A stretch of DNA of 64,000 nucleotides, taken from NCBI RefSeq assembly GCF_014050225.1, contig NZ_JACFXV010000067.1, positions 119,419 to 183,418 on the forward strand, in the 5' to 3' direction. This document shows positions 19,605-28,167 of the stretch, piece after piece; within the stretch, counting starts at the first letter, position 1, and every line of letters starts with the position of its first letter. Both the position numbers and the translations under genes were made by a program. The notes under the pieces are model-generated. The model was not told where the DNA came from, did not search any database, and worked only from the letters and a program-made list of their open reading frames with translations. This DNA comes from Stappia albiluteola (GTDB lineage: Bacteria > Pseudomonadota > Alphaproteobacteria > Rhizobiales > Stappiaceae).

Positions 19605-20801
19605 ATGAGGAAGATTGCCATGCAGGCCATCGCGCTTGCCCTGCTGACGGGCGGCGCGATGGCGGAGGAGAAGGCGCCGGATCTCGAGATCGTCGCCGAG
19701 TGGAACAGCCTTCCCTACAAGGTCGAGGATGCCAACATCCGCAGGGCCTGGGAGGAAAGCGATATCCACGGCAAGGCGCTGATTCAGGGCGTGAAGCTCG
19801 ACAGCGCCGGGAACATGTACGTTTCGACGGCCCGTTGGGGCGGCGCGGCCATTCCCGCGACCCTGTCGAAGCTGGTGAGGGAGGGTGACGGCTGGGCGCT
19901 GCAGCCCTTCCCCTCGGAGGCGATGAACGCGGTTGAAAATGCCGCTGGCCTCAAGGCCGTGCTCGGATTCGAGATCGACCGCAACGACGTGATGTGGATC
20001 CTCGACCAGGGCCATGTCGCGGGCAAGATGAGCGAGGGCGACGCGAAGCTGGTGCTGTGGGACCTGAAGGCCGGCAAGGAAATCGGCCGGTATGTCTTTC
20101 CCGCCGACCAGGCCGATCCGAAATGCTCGTTCCTCAACGACCTCGCGGTCGATAACGACACGGGCTTCGCCTACATCACGGATAGCGGCATCTTCTGCAA
20201 TCCGTTGCATGGCGGGCTTATCGTCTATGACAGCAACACGAACTCCGCGCGGCGCATCCTTGACCAGTCGAAATTTACCAACAACGAGCCGAATTTCTTC
20301 TTCAATATCGACGATCGCACGGTGCTGAAGAATGGAGGCATGCAGACAGGCGCCGACGGTATCGCGCTGTCGGGCGACAAGGATACGCTCTACTGGACGA
20401 ACCTTACGGGCAACACGCTCTACAGCCTCGATACGGACCTCCTGCGCGATTTCTCCACCTCCGAAACGGTGCTCGAAAACGCGGTGAAGACCGTCACCAG
20501 CCTGCCTTCAAACACGGACGGCATGACGGCCGACCGGGACGGCAATGTCTACATGACCGCGCTGACGCTCGACGGGCTGATGAAGCTCGACGGCAAGACC
20601 GGACAGTTGTCCCGTCTCGTCCATCATCCGGAGATGAACTGGCCCGACACGCTGGCCTGGGGGCCGGATGGAGCACTCTATGCCGTCTCCAACCATCTTC
20701 ATGTCTGGGTCGACGGCGACATGAATTTCGACGATCCGGCCATACCGAACTTCCGGATCTGGAAGATCCCGCATGTCGGGGAAAGCTACACGAAGCCGTA
20801 A
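19605..20801 (+). CDS. Secreted MRJP/yellow-type beta-propeller (gluconolactonase-like)
   Basis: 398 residues, with GAGGGAGGAGAAG before the start and a signal peptide at 1-20 ending GGAMA. Propeller landmarks typical of the major-royal-jelly/yellow family appear: IQGVKLDSAGNMYVSTARW, VMWILDQGH, CSFLNDLAVDNDTGFAYITDSG and GADGIALSGDKDTLYWTNL. The fold is shared with SMP-30-type lactonases. Since it is exported and lies in a sugar-acid operon, periplasmic opening of a lactone is a reasonable but unproven role. A rho-independent terminator follows the stop. Confidence 0.82.
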   Translation: MRKIAMQAIALALLTGGAMAEEKAPDLEIVAEWNSLPYKVEDANIRRAWEESDIHGKALIQGVKLDSAGNMYVSTARWGGAAIPATLSKLVREGDGWALQPFPSEAMNAVENAAGLKAVLGFEIDRNDVMWILDQGHVAGKMSEGDAKLVLWDLKAGKEIGRYVFPADQADPKCSFLNDLAVDNDTGFAYITDSGIFCNPLHGGLIVYDSNTNSARRILDQSKFTNNEPNFFFNIDDRTVLKNGGMQTGADGIALSGDKDTLYWTNLTGNTLYSLDTDLLRDFSTSETVLENAVKTVTSLPSNTDGMTADRDGNVYMTALTLDGLMKLDGKTGQLSRLVHHPEMNWPDTLAWGPDGALYAVSNHLHVWVDGDMNFDDPAIPNFRIWKIPHVGESYTKP

Positions 20802-20816
20802 CCTCCCAAGCAAACT

Positions 20817-20858
20817 GGCCGCGCCTGTTGAGGTGTTTCTCGGGCGCGGCCGCCTTTT
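20817..20858 (+). terminator. Rho-independent terminator after the MRJP-type gene
   Basis: GGCCGCGCC (20817-20825) pairs perfectly with GGCGCGGCC (20843-20851), followed by GCCTTTTGA. It splits the TRAP part of the cluster from the kinase-SDR-cupin part, although the next gene starts only 15 bases later, so partial read-through is likely. Confidence 0.7.
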
Positions 20859-20873
20859 GAAACGGGACCACCG

Positions 20874-21797
20874 ATGACACCTGAAATCGTCTGCCTCGGC
20901 GAGCCGATGCTCGAATTCAACCAGCAGCCGGACGGGCGCTATCTGCCCGGCCATGGCGGCGACACTTCGAACTGCGCGATTGCCGCAGCGCGCCAGGGTG
21001 CGCGCGTCGGCTACCTGACGCGGATCGGGCAGGACGCCTTCGGCGACGAATTCATGAGGCTCTGGGAGGACGAGGGCGTCGATACCGTCTGCGTGGAACG
21101 GGACGAGAGCGCGCATACCGGCATCTATTTCGTGACGCATACCCGGGACGGTCACGCCTTCAGCTATTTTCGCGCCGGCTCGGCGGCAAGCCTTATGACG
21201 CCGCAATGGCTGCCGTCCGACTACGTCGCCTCGGCTCGCGTTCTGCATGTGTCCGGCATCAGCCAGGCGATCTCCGAAACCGCCGCGGACACAGTCTTTG
21301 CGGCGATAGAAGCGGCGAAGGCGGCGGGCACGCTCGTCTCCTACGATACCAATCTCCGGCTCAAGCTCTGGCCGCTCGACCGTGCGCGTGCAGTGATCCA
21401 TGCCGCGATGAGCTGCGCGGATATTGCCCTGCCGGGCCACGACGATGCGCGGCAACTCACCGGGCTGGATGCGCCGGAGGACATTGCGGAGTTCTATCTG
21501 CGTCTCGGGGTTGGCATCGTGGCACTGACGCTCGGTTCTGAAGGAACTCTCATCGCCACGCCGGAGGAACGGCGGCGCATTCCCGCAAGAAAGGTCAAGC
21601 CGGTCGATGCGACCGCTGCGGGTGACACATTCGACGGCGCGTTCCTCGCCGAACTGGTGCGAGGGGCCGACCCGTTCGAGGCGGCGCGTTATGCGAATGC
21701 GGCGGCCGCTCTTTCGACGCAGGGCTATGGCGCGGTCGCACCGATGCCGCGCCGGGCTGAAGTGGAAGCCTTTCTGGCGGAAGGAGACGCATCGTGA
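20874..21797 (+). CDS. PfkB-family sugar kinase, probable 2-keto-3-deoxygluconate kinase
   Basis: 307 residues, PfkB fold: CLGEPMLEFN at the start, GGDTSNCAIAAARQGARVGYL near residues 29-49, YDTNLRLKLWP near 160, and the nucleotide/anion-hole signature DATAAGDTFDGAFLAEL near 245 with the catalytic aspartate in AGDTFDGA. The mix of GHGGDTSNCA and the NLR-LW stretch is typical of KDG kinases (KdgK). It would phosphorylate a 2-keto-3-deoxy sugar acid with ATP. The following SDR starts within its stop codon. No KDPG aldolase gene is visible in the window. Confidence 0.8.
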   Translation: MTPEIVCLGEPMLEFNQQPDGRYLPGHGGDTSNCAIAAARQGARVGYLTRIGQDAFGDEFMRLWEDEGVDTVCVERDESAHTGIYFVTHTRDGHAFSYFRAGSAASLMTPQWLPSDYVASARVLHVSGISQAISETAADTVFAAIEAAKAAGTLVSYDTNLRLKLWPLDRARAVIHAAMSCADIALPGHDDARQLTGLDAPEDIAEFYLRLGVGIVALTLGSEGTLIATPEERRRIPARKVKPVDATAAGDTFDGAFLAELVRGADPFEAARYANAAAALSTQGYGAVAPMPRRAEVEAFLAEGDAS

Positions 21798-22516
21798 GCA
21801 GGGTCTGCATCGTCACCGGCGGCACGCGGGGTATTGGCGCCGGAGTGGCAAGGACGCTGGCGGCCAAGGGTTGGCAGGTGGTGGCCACCGGGGTTAGCCG
21901 CGAGGAGGTGGAAGGTTTTCTCGCCGGCCTCGATGCCGATTTGCGCAATAGCGTGACGGCACGCGTCCTCGACGTGACGAACGATCTCGACGTGCGGAAC
22001 TTCTTCGCCGATCAGGCGCGTGTTGATGGCCTGGTTAATTGCGCGGGCATCCTGCGGCGCGGCGAGGAATACGATCTGGAGGTTTTCCGTCAGGTCGTCG
22101 AAGTCAACCTGACGGGAACGATGCGCATGTGCGTCGCGGCCCATCCCTTCCTTGCCGAAACGGGCGGCGCGATCGTCAACACAGCCTCCATGCTGAGCTA
22201 CTTCGGCGGGCCGCAGGTGCCGGCCTATTCGGCGTCCAAGGGCGGCGTGGCGCAACTGACCAAGGCGCTGGCCGTGAAGTGGGCGGCGGACGGCATCCGC
22301 GTCAATGCGGTGGCACCCGGCTGGATCGAAACGGAGATGACGCGAGGCCTGCGCGAAGACAAGGCGCGGGAAGCCGGCATCCTGTCGCGCACCCCGCTTG
22401 GTAGGTGGGGACAGGCGGGTGAGGTCGGCGCGCTCGTCGCATGGCTCCTGAGCGAAGAGGCAAGCTTCGTGTCAGGCGCCATCTATCCCGTCGATGGCGG
22501 ATACGCCGCCGCTTGA
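21794..22516 (+). CDS. Short-chain dehydrogenase/reductase (KduD-like)
   Basis: 240 residues with a GTG start that overlaps the kinase stop (GTGA) and a nearby AAGGAGACG. Classical SDR features: cofactor loop TGGTRGIGAG at residues 8-17, NCAG at 82-85, and the catalytic S132, Y145, K149. An aspartate (LDVTND) follows strand 3. The context with a KDG-type kinase suggests an oxidoreductase on a deoxy-keto sugar acid such as 2-dehydro-3-deoxygluconate 5-dehydrogenase, but SDR specificity cannot be read reliably. Confidence 0.83.
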   Translation: MSRVCIVTGGTRGIGAGVARTLAAKGWQVVATGVSREEVEGFLAGLDADLRNSVTARVLDVTNDLDVRNFFADQARVDGLVNCAGILRRGEEYDLEVFRQVVEVNLTGTMRMCVAAHPFLAETGGAIVNTASMLSYFGGPQVPAYSASKGGVAQLTKALAVKWAADGIRVNAVAPGWIETEMTRGLREDKAREAGILSRTPLGRWGQAGEVGALVAWLLSEEASFVSGAIYPVDGGYAAA

Positions 22517-22547
22517 GATTTGCATCCGCGAAGAAGTGGAGGGTGAC

Positions 22548-23075
22548 ATGCCACTGACGGACAAGGACGAAAATCCCCGCATTCCGTACCAATTGCCGTT
22601 TCCGGCGGATGCGCAACAGGAAATAGTGGTGCCGCAGGCGATCCCCGAAGACGACCGTGTCTGGGTGCCGCAGGCCGAAAACGTCTGGTTCCGTCCGCTT
22701 TGCCTGAACCGGAGCCAGGGCTACTGGGTGAACCTCCTGAAGGTGCGGAAGGCCGGCGCGCTTTCCCGCCACCGCCACCCCAACCCGGTGCACGGTTTCG
22801 TGCTGAAAGGCAGATGGCACTATCTGGAGCACGACTGGACGGCCGAGGCGGGCGGTTACGTCTACGAGCCGCCGGGCGAGACGCATACGCTGGTCGTGCC
22901 CGACGACGTGGAGGAAATGATCACGCTCTTTCAGGTCAATGGCGTGATGTATTACGTCGATCCGTGGGGAAAGCATCTCGGTTACGAGGACGTCTTCACC
23001 AAGATCGACATGTGCCGGAAGCACTATGAAGCGATCGGCCTCGGCCGCGATTACGTCGACCGGTTCATCCGGTAA
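22548..23075 (+). CDS. Cupin-domain protein (dihydroxyacetophenone-dioxygenase-like)
   Basis: 175 residues from the ATG at 22548, with GGAGGGTGAC upstream; an upstream start at 22494 lies inside the SDR gene. The cupin core is LSRHRHPNPVHGFVLKGRWHY (metal ligands HRH and H, with a glutamate replaced by other residues) followed by YVYEPPGETHTLVVP. The C-terminal region TLFQVNGVMYYVD is shared with 2,4'-dihydroxyacetophenone dioxygenase-type cupins. It may be a metal-dependent dioxygenase or isomerase. It ends the second sugar-acid cluster and is followed by a long hairpin. Confidence 0.78.
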   Translation: MPLTDKDENPRIPYQLPFPADAQQEIVVPQAIPEDDRVWVPQAENVWFRPLCLNRSQGYWVNLLKVRKAGALSRHRHPNPVHGFVLKGRWHYLEHDWTAEAGGYVYEPPGETHTLVVPDDVEEMITLFQVNGVMYYVDPWGKHLGYEDVFTKIDMCRKHYEAIGLGRDYVDRFIR

Positions 23076-23090
23076 GGCTGTGAGAAGGGA

Positions 23091-23129
23091 GCGCGGCCCT
23101 GATGGTTCAAACCATGGGCAGGGCCGCGC
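23091..23129. terminator. Long hairpin after the cupin gene
   Basis: GCGCGGCCCTG (23091-23101) pairs with CAGGGCCGCGC (23119-23129). Inside it, ATGGTT and ACCAT extend the stem around CAA. No clear T-run follows, so this is a likely 3'-end structure of the operon. Confidence 0.55.
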
Positions 23130-23137
23130 GCCGGAGT

Positions 23138-23407
23138 CTAGGGTTAGAATCCATCAATTTGGCTGAAATGGTCGAAGCGGATTTGTGCGGATACGAGGAG
23201 CAAGCCCGCAGGAAGGCTAAAGCCTTTCAAGGGTTTGCGACAAAGTAGTCCGTGCGGATCCGTCCGATCCAAAGGACGATCGAGCTGACTTCGAGCTGCC
23301 GCGTCAAAGCCCTCGACCGGGGGAATAACCCCGCTCTTCGAGCTTTTCCTTCCATCTCTCGTCATCTCGAACGCCATTCCAGTCAAATTTATGAGTCCTG
23401 ACCCTAG
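23138..23407. mobile_element. Miniature or decayed insertion element with CTAG-ended inverted repeats
   Basis: A 270-base gene-free segment is bounded by 26-base imperfect inverted repeats: positions 23138-23163 and the complement of 23382-23407 agree at 20 of 26 bases, beginning CTAGGGT and including AATTTG. The interior has no convincing gene; an 80-codon minus-strand frame (23144-23386) shows no clear transposase motif. The CTAG ends resemble those of IS5-type elements of rhizobia. The last three bases of the sulfatase gene (TAG) are within the right end. The outermost 12 bases of that end, TCCTGACCCTAG, recur at 58321-58332 beside the RIME-like repeat. Confidence 0.6.
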
Positions 23408-24981
23408 CGGCCGCCCATGCTGGCCTTGATCTGGGCTTCGATCTTGCTGAGATTGAAGGAACCCGGTGTCTGGCTGGGCGGATAGTCGTTCATCGTCTGC
23501 AGGAACCTTCCCGCCAGCACCTGAAGCGGCGCGAGCACGAAGACCCGGTCGAGGAACCAGTCGTTATAGGTCGTGGCGTTGTGCTGCGCCCGCTCGAACG
23601 GGTCGCGCCGCAGGTTGAACAGAAGCGGCACGCGCAGTTCGGTAAAGGGCTCGCGCCACACGCCGAAGGCCTGACCGCGGTTTTCCAGGAAGACTGCCTT
23701 CCAGGCATCGTAACGGGCCGCGACGACCTGGCCGTCGTCATTGACGTACCAGAACTCGTGGCGAGGCGATGCCTCGACGCCGCCGGTGAGATAATCGAGC
23801 TGGTTGTAGCCGTCGATATAGTTGCGATACTGGCGACCGTTCAGTTCGGTGCCTTCCGCCAGTTGCTGCTTGATTTCCTCATTGCCGGCGATCGCGGCGA
23901 ATGTCGGCAGCCAGTCCTCATGGGCGACGATACCATTCAGCGTCTTGCCCGCCGGGAACTGGCCGGGCCAGCGGATGAAGGCGGGAACCCGGTAGGCGCC
24001 TTCCCAGTTCGAGTTCTTCTCGCTGCGGAACGGCGTCGTGCCTGCGTCCGGCCAGGTGTTGTAGTGCGGGCCGTTGTCCGTGGAATAGAAGACGATCGTG
24101 TTTTCGGCGATGCCCAGGTCGTCGAGCTGCTGCAAGAGCTCGCCCACCATCATGTCATGCTCGACCATGCCGTCATGGTATTCGTCGCCGTCCGGCCCCG
24201 CGATGCCGGTGTGCTCGTCCTTGACGTGAGTGCGGAAGTGCATGCGCGTCGCATTCCACCAGACGAAGAACGGTGTGTCGGCGTCGTGCTGGCGCTGGAT
24301 GAAGTCCTTGGCGGCGGCAAGCGTTTCCTCGTCCACCGTTTCCATGCGCTTCTTCGTCAGCGGGCCCGTATCCTCGATGCGCTGGGTGCCGTCGCCGTTC
24401 GCCCAGGTATGCAGCACGCCGCGTGGGCCGAACTGCTCCCGGAAGGTCTTGCCGTTCGCCAGCACCATGTCGCCGGGATAGTCGCGGTTCTCCGGTTCCT
24501 CCTCGGCATTGAGGTGATAGAGATTGCCCAGGAACTCGTCGAAACCGTGCATGGTCGGCAGATGCTCGTCGCGGTCGCCTTGGTGGTTCTTGCCGAACTG
24601 GCCGGTGGCATAGCCGAGGCTCTTCAAAACGGTGGCCATCGTGACGTCGCTTGCCTGCCAGCCTTCGGCGGCGCCCGGCAGGCCAACCTTGGTCATGCCG
24701 GTGCGGACCGGCACGTTGCCGCCGATAAAGGCGGCGCGCCCGGCGGTACAGCTCTGTTGGCCGTAATAGTCGGTGAAGGAGAGGCCTTCGCTCGCGATGC
24801 GGTCGATATTTGGCGTGTTGTAGCCCATCATGCCGCGGTTGTTGAAGCTGATGTTCCAGGTGCCGATATCGTCGCCCCAGATCACGAGGATGTTCGGCTT
24901 CGCCTGATCCTGGGCATGGGCGGTGCCGGCAAGCGCCAGCGCCAGCCCACAGGCTCCAAGGAGCCTTGGCAGAAAACGCAT
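23404..24981 (-). CDS. Arylsulfatase, periplasmic type I sulfatase
   Basis: 525 residues, with GGGAGGTCG upstream and a signal peptide at 1-23 (LGACGLALALAGTAHA). The formylglycine motif is C78-T-A-G-R82, the C-x-A-x-R form, within QQSCTAGRAAF. The metal-site start is ILVIWGDDIGTWN (D37, D38), and later DNGPHYNTW supplies the D-N pair. It hydrolyses sulfate esters in the periplasm after cysteine maturation. The stop codon lies in the CTAG end of the mobile relic, so the C-terminus may have been reset by that insertion; the length is still normal for the family. An outer-membrane protein gene lies upstream. Confidence 0.93.
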   Translation of the reverse strand: MRFLPRLLGACGLALALAGTAHAQDQAKPNILVIWGDDIGTWNISFNNRGMMGYNTPNIDRIASEGLSFTDYYGQQSCTAGRAAFIGGNVPVRTGMTKVGLPGAAEGWQASDVTMATVLKSLGYATGQFGKNHQGDRDEHLPTMHGFDEFLGNLYHLNAEEEPENRDYPGDMVLANGKTFREQFGPRGVLHTWANGDGTQRIEDTGPLTKKRMETVDEETLAAAKDFIQRQHDADTPFFVWWNATRMHFRTHVKDEHTGIAGPDGDEYHDGMVEHDMMVGELLQQLDDLGIAENTIVFYSTDNGPHYNTWPDAGTTPFRSEKNSNWEGAYRVPAFIRWPGQFPAGKTLNGIVAHEDWLPTFAAIAGNEEIKQQLAEGTELNGRQYRNYIDGYNQLDYLTGGVEASPRHEFWYVNDDGQVVAARYDAWKAVFLENRGQAFGVWREPFTELRVPLLFNLRRDPFERAQHNATTYNDWFLDRVFVLAPLQVLAGRFLQTMNDYPPSQTPGSFNLSKIEAQIKASMGGR

Positions 24982-25089
24982 AACAACGACCTCCCGTTGA
25001 TAAATTGATCAAATGGGAAAATGCCCGGTAGCGCCGGGGTGTTTTTATCTACGGGGTCGATGCTAGCATATTGAGGACGTTGGGGCAGA

Positions 25090-25896
25090 TTAGTTTGCGG
25101 CCGGGAAGAGGAACGTGACCGTGAAGCGGGCGCCGAGCCCCTCCGGGCCACTGGCGGGGCTGTCGGCCCAATAGCGGAGGCCGCCCTGCAGGCTGACCGG
25201 CTGTTCGCCGAAGCGTACGATCTTGCTCACCATGGCGTTGAGCGGGATGGACCATGCGTCGCTTTCCCAGTCATAGGTCGATTCCGTGTTCAGCGTGAAC
25301 GTCCAGGCATCCGGCGTGGTGTAGGAGAGGAAGGGCTGCAGGTAGGTCGAGTTCACGTCGCTGCGCGAACTGTCGCCGGCGAAGGACCAGATCTGGTTAG
25401 CCAGCATGCCGACCGTCCAGGGACCGGACTGCTTCAACACCACGCCGGTGGGGCCGGCCCCCCATTTTTCCGAACTCAGGAGGCTGTCGGTTCCCGTCGG
25501 CAGCAGCAAGACCGGGCCAAGACCCCAGATGATGCCGCCGGGTCCCGGCTCCTTGGGGGAAAGAAAGAAGCTCTGCGTTGTGTCGCCGAGACCGAACTGG
25601 GTCCCCGACAGGCCGGCGATATCATTCTGCCAGACCACCGGCAGGATGGTGCGCGAAATGATGTTCCAGTCCTCGTTGATCGAAATCGGTATGACGGGTT
25701 GAATGTTGAGGGCCGCCTTGTCCCCGTCATTCGGTCCGTAACCGGTGTCGTAATTGAACTGGAAGGGAACGCTGATCAGTGAGGCGACCGGGTTGGAAAG
25801 CTTCTTTGCAAGATCCGCATCCTGCGCCATCGATGCGGCGCTACAAACGCAAAGCCCGGCCAAAGCGATAAAAGACTTAAGCAAAATCCTGTCCAT
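25090..25896 (-). CDS. Outer-membrane channel-like protein (MetA phenol-pathway family)
   Basis: 268 residues from the ATG at 25896, with GGAGCAGCGCGG before it; a longer start at 25941 would spoil the signal peptide. Residues 1-24 are a signal peptide (FIALAGLCVCSAASMAQ). The body alternates short beta-strands with aromatic ends (SVPFQFNYDTGYGPN, TFTLNTESTYDWES, SLQGGLRYWAD) and ends ARFTVTFLFPAAN, with aromatic or hydrophobic residues near the C-terminus, as in outer-membrane barrels. The family is associated with hydrophobic-compound passage. Its place upstream of a sulfatase suggests entry of sulfated substrates. A gap of about 110 bases separates it from the sulfatase start. Confidence 0.75.
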   Translation of the reverse strand: MDRILLKSFIALAGLCVCSAASMAQDADLAKKLSNPVASLISVPFQFNYDTGYGPNDGDKAALNIQPVIPISINEDWNIISRTILPVVWQNDIAGLSGTQFGLGDTTQSFFLSPKEPGPGGIIWGLGPVLLLPTGTDSLLSSEKWGAGPTGVVLKQSGPWTVGMLANQIWSFAGDSSRSDVNSTYLQPFLSYTTPDAWTFTLNTESTYDWESDAWSIPLNAMVSKIVRFGEQPVSLQGGLRYWADSPASGPEGLGARFTVTFLFPAAN

Positions 25897-26134
25897 CCGC
25901 GCTGCTCCATCATGCCCGCACTTGCCGGCACCAGATTGCATCGTTCAGTTGTGTCGCTTCGCCGCAATATTACGTAGCGTTATCATGACGGAATCGCGAC
26001 GTGATTTGCGGAAGTCGTCATGGAATCCGACGCTTGATGGTTTTTTTGGGCCGACGTGTAACGGTTTTGCCGCACTTGTTTTGCGGTCGCTTATCCATTG
26101 TAGATTGTTGGCAGTCGGCAGGTTGGAGGGGCAG

Positions 26135-26815
26135 ATGGCGGCTGGGGCGGGTGAGTGGATCGAGAAGTTCGCAGGTCTGAAACGACTTCCTCAGGACCTG
26201 AAGGACGATCTGGTCGACGGCAGCCAGGTTGTCAGCGTGCCGGCCGGTACGCAGATCTTCGCCCCCGGCCAGTCGGCGGACAATCTGCTCCTCCTGCTCG
26301 ATGGCACGGTGCGCGTGCAGCAGCGCTCGGAGACGGGGCGCGAAGTGTTCCTCTACCGCGTGCATGCGGGGGAAAGCTGCGTGCTGACGACCGCATGCAT
26401 GCTGGCCTTCGAGGACTATTCCGCCGACGGTCTCGCCGAGACGGACGTGACGGCCGTCGCCATCCCGCGCAAGACCTTCGACGACCTCGCGGCGCGCTCC
26501 GCCGTCTTTCGCGAGTTCATCTTCAAGGCCTATTCCCGGCGCATCACCGATCTCTTCACCCTCATCGACGACATCGTCTTCCAGCGCATGGACGTGCGCC
26601 TTGCCGCAAGGCTGCTGGAACTGGCGGGCGACCAGGACACCGTCAAGGCGACGCACCAGTTTCTCGCAACGGAACTTGGGACGGCGCGCGAGGTCATCTC
26701 CCGCATCCTTTCCGAGTTCCAGCGCCGGGGCTGGGTGGAGCAGGCGAGGGGCGAGGTCCGCCTCGTCGGGCGGGTCGGACTCGAGCGTCTCGCGAAATCC
26801 GCCGGAGAACGGTGA
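26135..26815 (+). CDS. CRP/FNR-family regulator with a two-cysteine effector domain
   Basis: 226 residues from the ATG at 26135, preceded by GGAGGGGCAG; the longer open frame upstream contains no site. Residues 30-120 form the cyclic-nucleotide-type beta roll, and residues 165-215 the winged helix-turn-helix (LGTAREVISRILSEFQRRGW). The only two cysteines, C82 and C88, lie in GESCVLTTACML, where CRP binds its ligand. No Fe-S cysteine cluster is present. Since YgaP-like, persulfide dioxygenase-like, SQR-like and SulP genes follow, the pair may sense sulfane sulfur by di- or polysulfide formation; this is inferred. Confidence 0.83.
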   Translation: MAAGAGEWIEKFAGLKRLPQDLKDDLVDGSQVVSVPAGTQIFAPGQSADNLLLLLDGTVRVQQRSETGREVFLYRVHAGESCVLTTACMLAFEDYSADGLAETDVTAVAIPRKTFDDLAARSAVFREFIFKAYSRRITDLFTLIDDIVFQRMDVRLAARLLELAGDQDTVKATHQFLATELGTAREVISRILSEFQRRGWVEQARGEVRLVGRVGLERLAKSAGER

Positions 26816-26883
26816 CCATGTCACCGTCGGATTGCCCTGCCATGTGAGAAACTCCGTCATCTCGGTTCCGTAAGGAGGGCAAG

Positions 26884-27093
26884 ATGACTGTGAACATGGG
26901 AAAGGCCGATCGCAGCATCCGTCTGGTGGTGGCGGCCGTATTGCTGGTTGCGGCATTCACGTCCGAAGTCGCGTCGAGCGGCGCGCTTCACTGGCTGGCC
27001 ATCGCGGTCGCGGCGGTTTTCGCGCTGACCGCGCTTGTCGGCAACTGCCCTCTCTACAGCCTCGTTGGCATCAGGACCTGCCGGGTTTCCTGA
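26884..27093 (+). CDS. YgaP-like DUF2892 inner-membrane protein
   Basis: 69 residues, with AAGGAGGGCAAG upstream. It has an N-terminal MGKADRSIRLVVAAVLLVA and two membrane helices separated by a short loop (ASSGALHW), followed by GNCPLYSLVGIRTC. This is the usual DUF2892 pattern, found alone or as the membrane tail of the rhodanese YgaP. The two cysteines near the C-terminus are conserved in the family. Probable role: membrane partner in sulfur handling between the regulator and the dioxygenase-like gene. A weak hairpin of CCGGC/GCCGG type lies just after it. Confidence 0.85.
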   Translation: MTVNMGKADRSIRLVVAAVLLVAAFTSEVASSGALHWLAIAVAAVFALTALVGNCPLYSLVGIRTCRVS

Positions 27094-27217
27094 AGCCGGC
27101 CCCGAAAGCCGGGAACCTTTCGGGCGCAAGTCGTTTCAAGAAAACAGCCGTCGGGCGCAGGCGCAGGGCCTTTGACCCTCGCGGCCCCGCGTGGCTGCGG
27201 ATCAGGAGGAAACTCAC

Positions 27218-28102
27218 ATGAGCTACGTTACCCACCCCGAGGTGAAACCCGAAGTCACCGGCTTCTTCGATCCGGCGACCAATACGATCTCTTATGTGGT
27301 CAAGGATCCGGCTTCGAAGTCCTGCGCGATCGTCGACAGCGTCATGGATATAGACTATGCGGCCGGCCGCATCAGCTATCAGCACGCCGACGAGATCATC
27401 GAGTTCGTGCGCAGGAACGACCTCAAGGTCGAATGGCTGATCGAGACCCACGTCCATGCGGATCATCTTTCTGCTGCGCCCTACATCCAGCAGAAGGTTG
27501 GCGGCAAGCTTGGCATCGGGCGCAACATCACCATCGTGCAGAACACCTTCGGCAAGATCTTCAACGAGGGCACAGAATTCCAGCGCGACGGTAGCCAGTT
27601 CGACCGTCTGTTCGACGACGGCGACACGTACAAGGTCGGTTCGATGGAGTGCCTGGCCATCCACACGCCCGGCCACACGCCGGCCTGCGTCACGCATGTG
27701 ATGGGAGACGCGGCATTCGTCGGCGACACGCTGTTCATGCCGGATGGCGGATCGGCACGGGCGGATTTCCCGGGCGGCGATGCAGGAACGCTTTACGATT
27801 CTATTCAGAAGATCCTGAGCCTGCCGGACGAAACGCGCCTGTTCATGTGCCACGACTACGGCCCGAATGGCCGCGATATCCAGTGGGAGACGACGGTCGG
27901 CGACGAAAAGGCGCACAACATCCACGTTGGCGGCGGCAAGACCAAGGAAGAGTTCGTGAAGTTCCGCACCGAGCGTGACGCCACACTCGACATGCCGAAA
28001 CTCATCATCCCGTCCCTGCAGGTGAACATGCGCGCCGGCGAACTGCCGCCGCCGGATTCCGATGGCAAGCGCTACCTGAAAGTGCCGGTGAATGCGCTTT
28101 GA
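27218..28102 (+). CDS. Metallo-beta-lactamase-fold persulfide dioxygenase-like protein
   Basis: 294 residues from the ATG at 27218, with CAGGAGGAAACTCAC upstream. The metal motif is H78-V-H80-A-D82-H83 (ETHVHADHLS), with further ligands in HTPGHTPACVTHV and GDTLFMPDGGSARADFPGGD and the last in FMCHDYGP. This set matches ETHE1/PDO-type enzymes, which oxidise glutathione persulfide to sulfite with one iron. It lacks the fused DUF442 domain of Blh proteins; that domain instead begins the next gene. It probably clears the persulfide made by the SQR-like partner in the cytoplasm. Confidence 0.85.
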   Translation: MSYVTHPEVKPEVTGFFDPATNTISYVVKDPASKSCAIVDSVMDIDYAAGRISYQHADEIIEFVRRNDLKVEWLIETHVHADHLSAAPYIQQKVGGKLGIGRNITIVQNTFGKIFNEGTEFQRDGSQFDRLFDDGDTYKVGSMECLAIHTPGHTPACVTHVMGDAAFVGDTLFMPDGGSARADFPGGDAGTLYDSIQKILSLPDETRLFMCHDYGPNGRDIQWETTVGDEKAHNIHVGGGKTKEEFVKFRTERDATLDMPKLIIPSLQVNMRAGELPPPDSDGKRYLKVPVNAL

Positions 28103-28167
28103 GCGAGCTTTCCGGGCGGTTGAACTGCCCGGATCGCCTTTCAGCCGGCGTTGAGGAGGAACGCACA

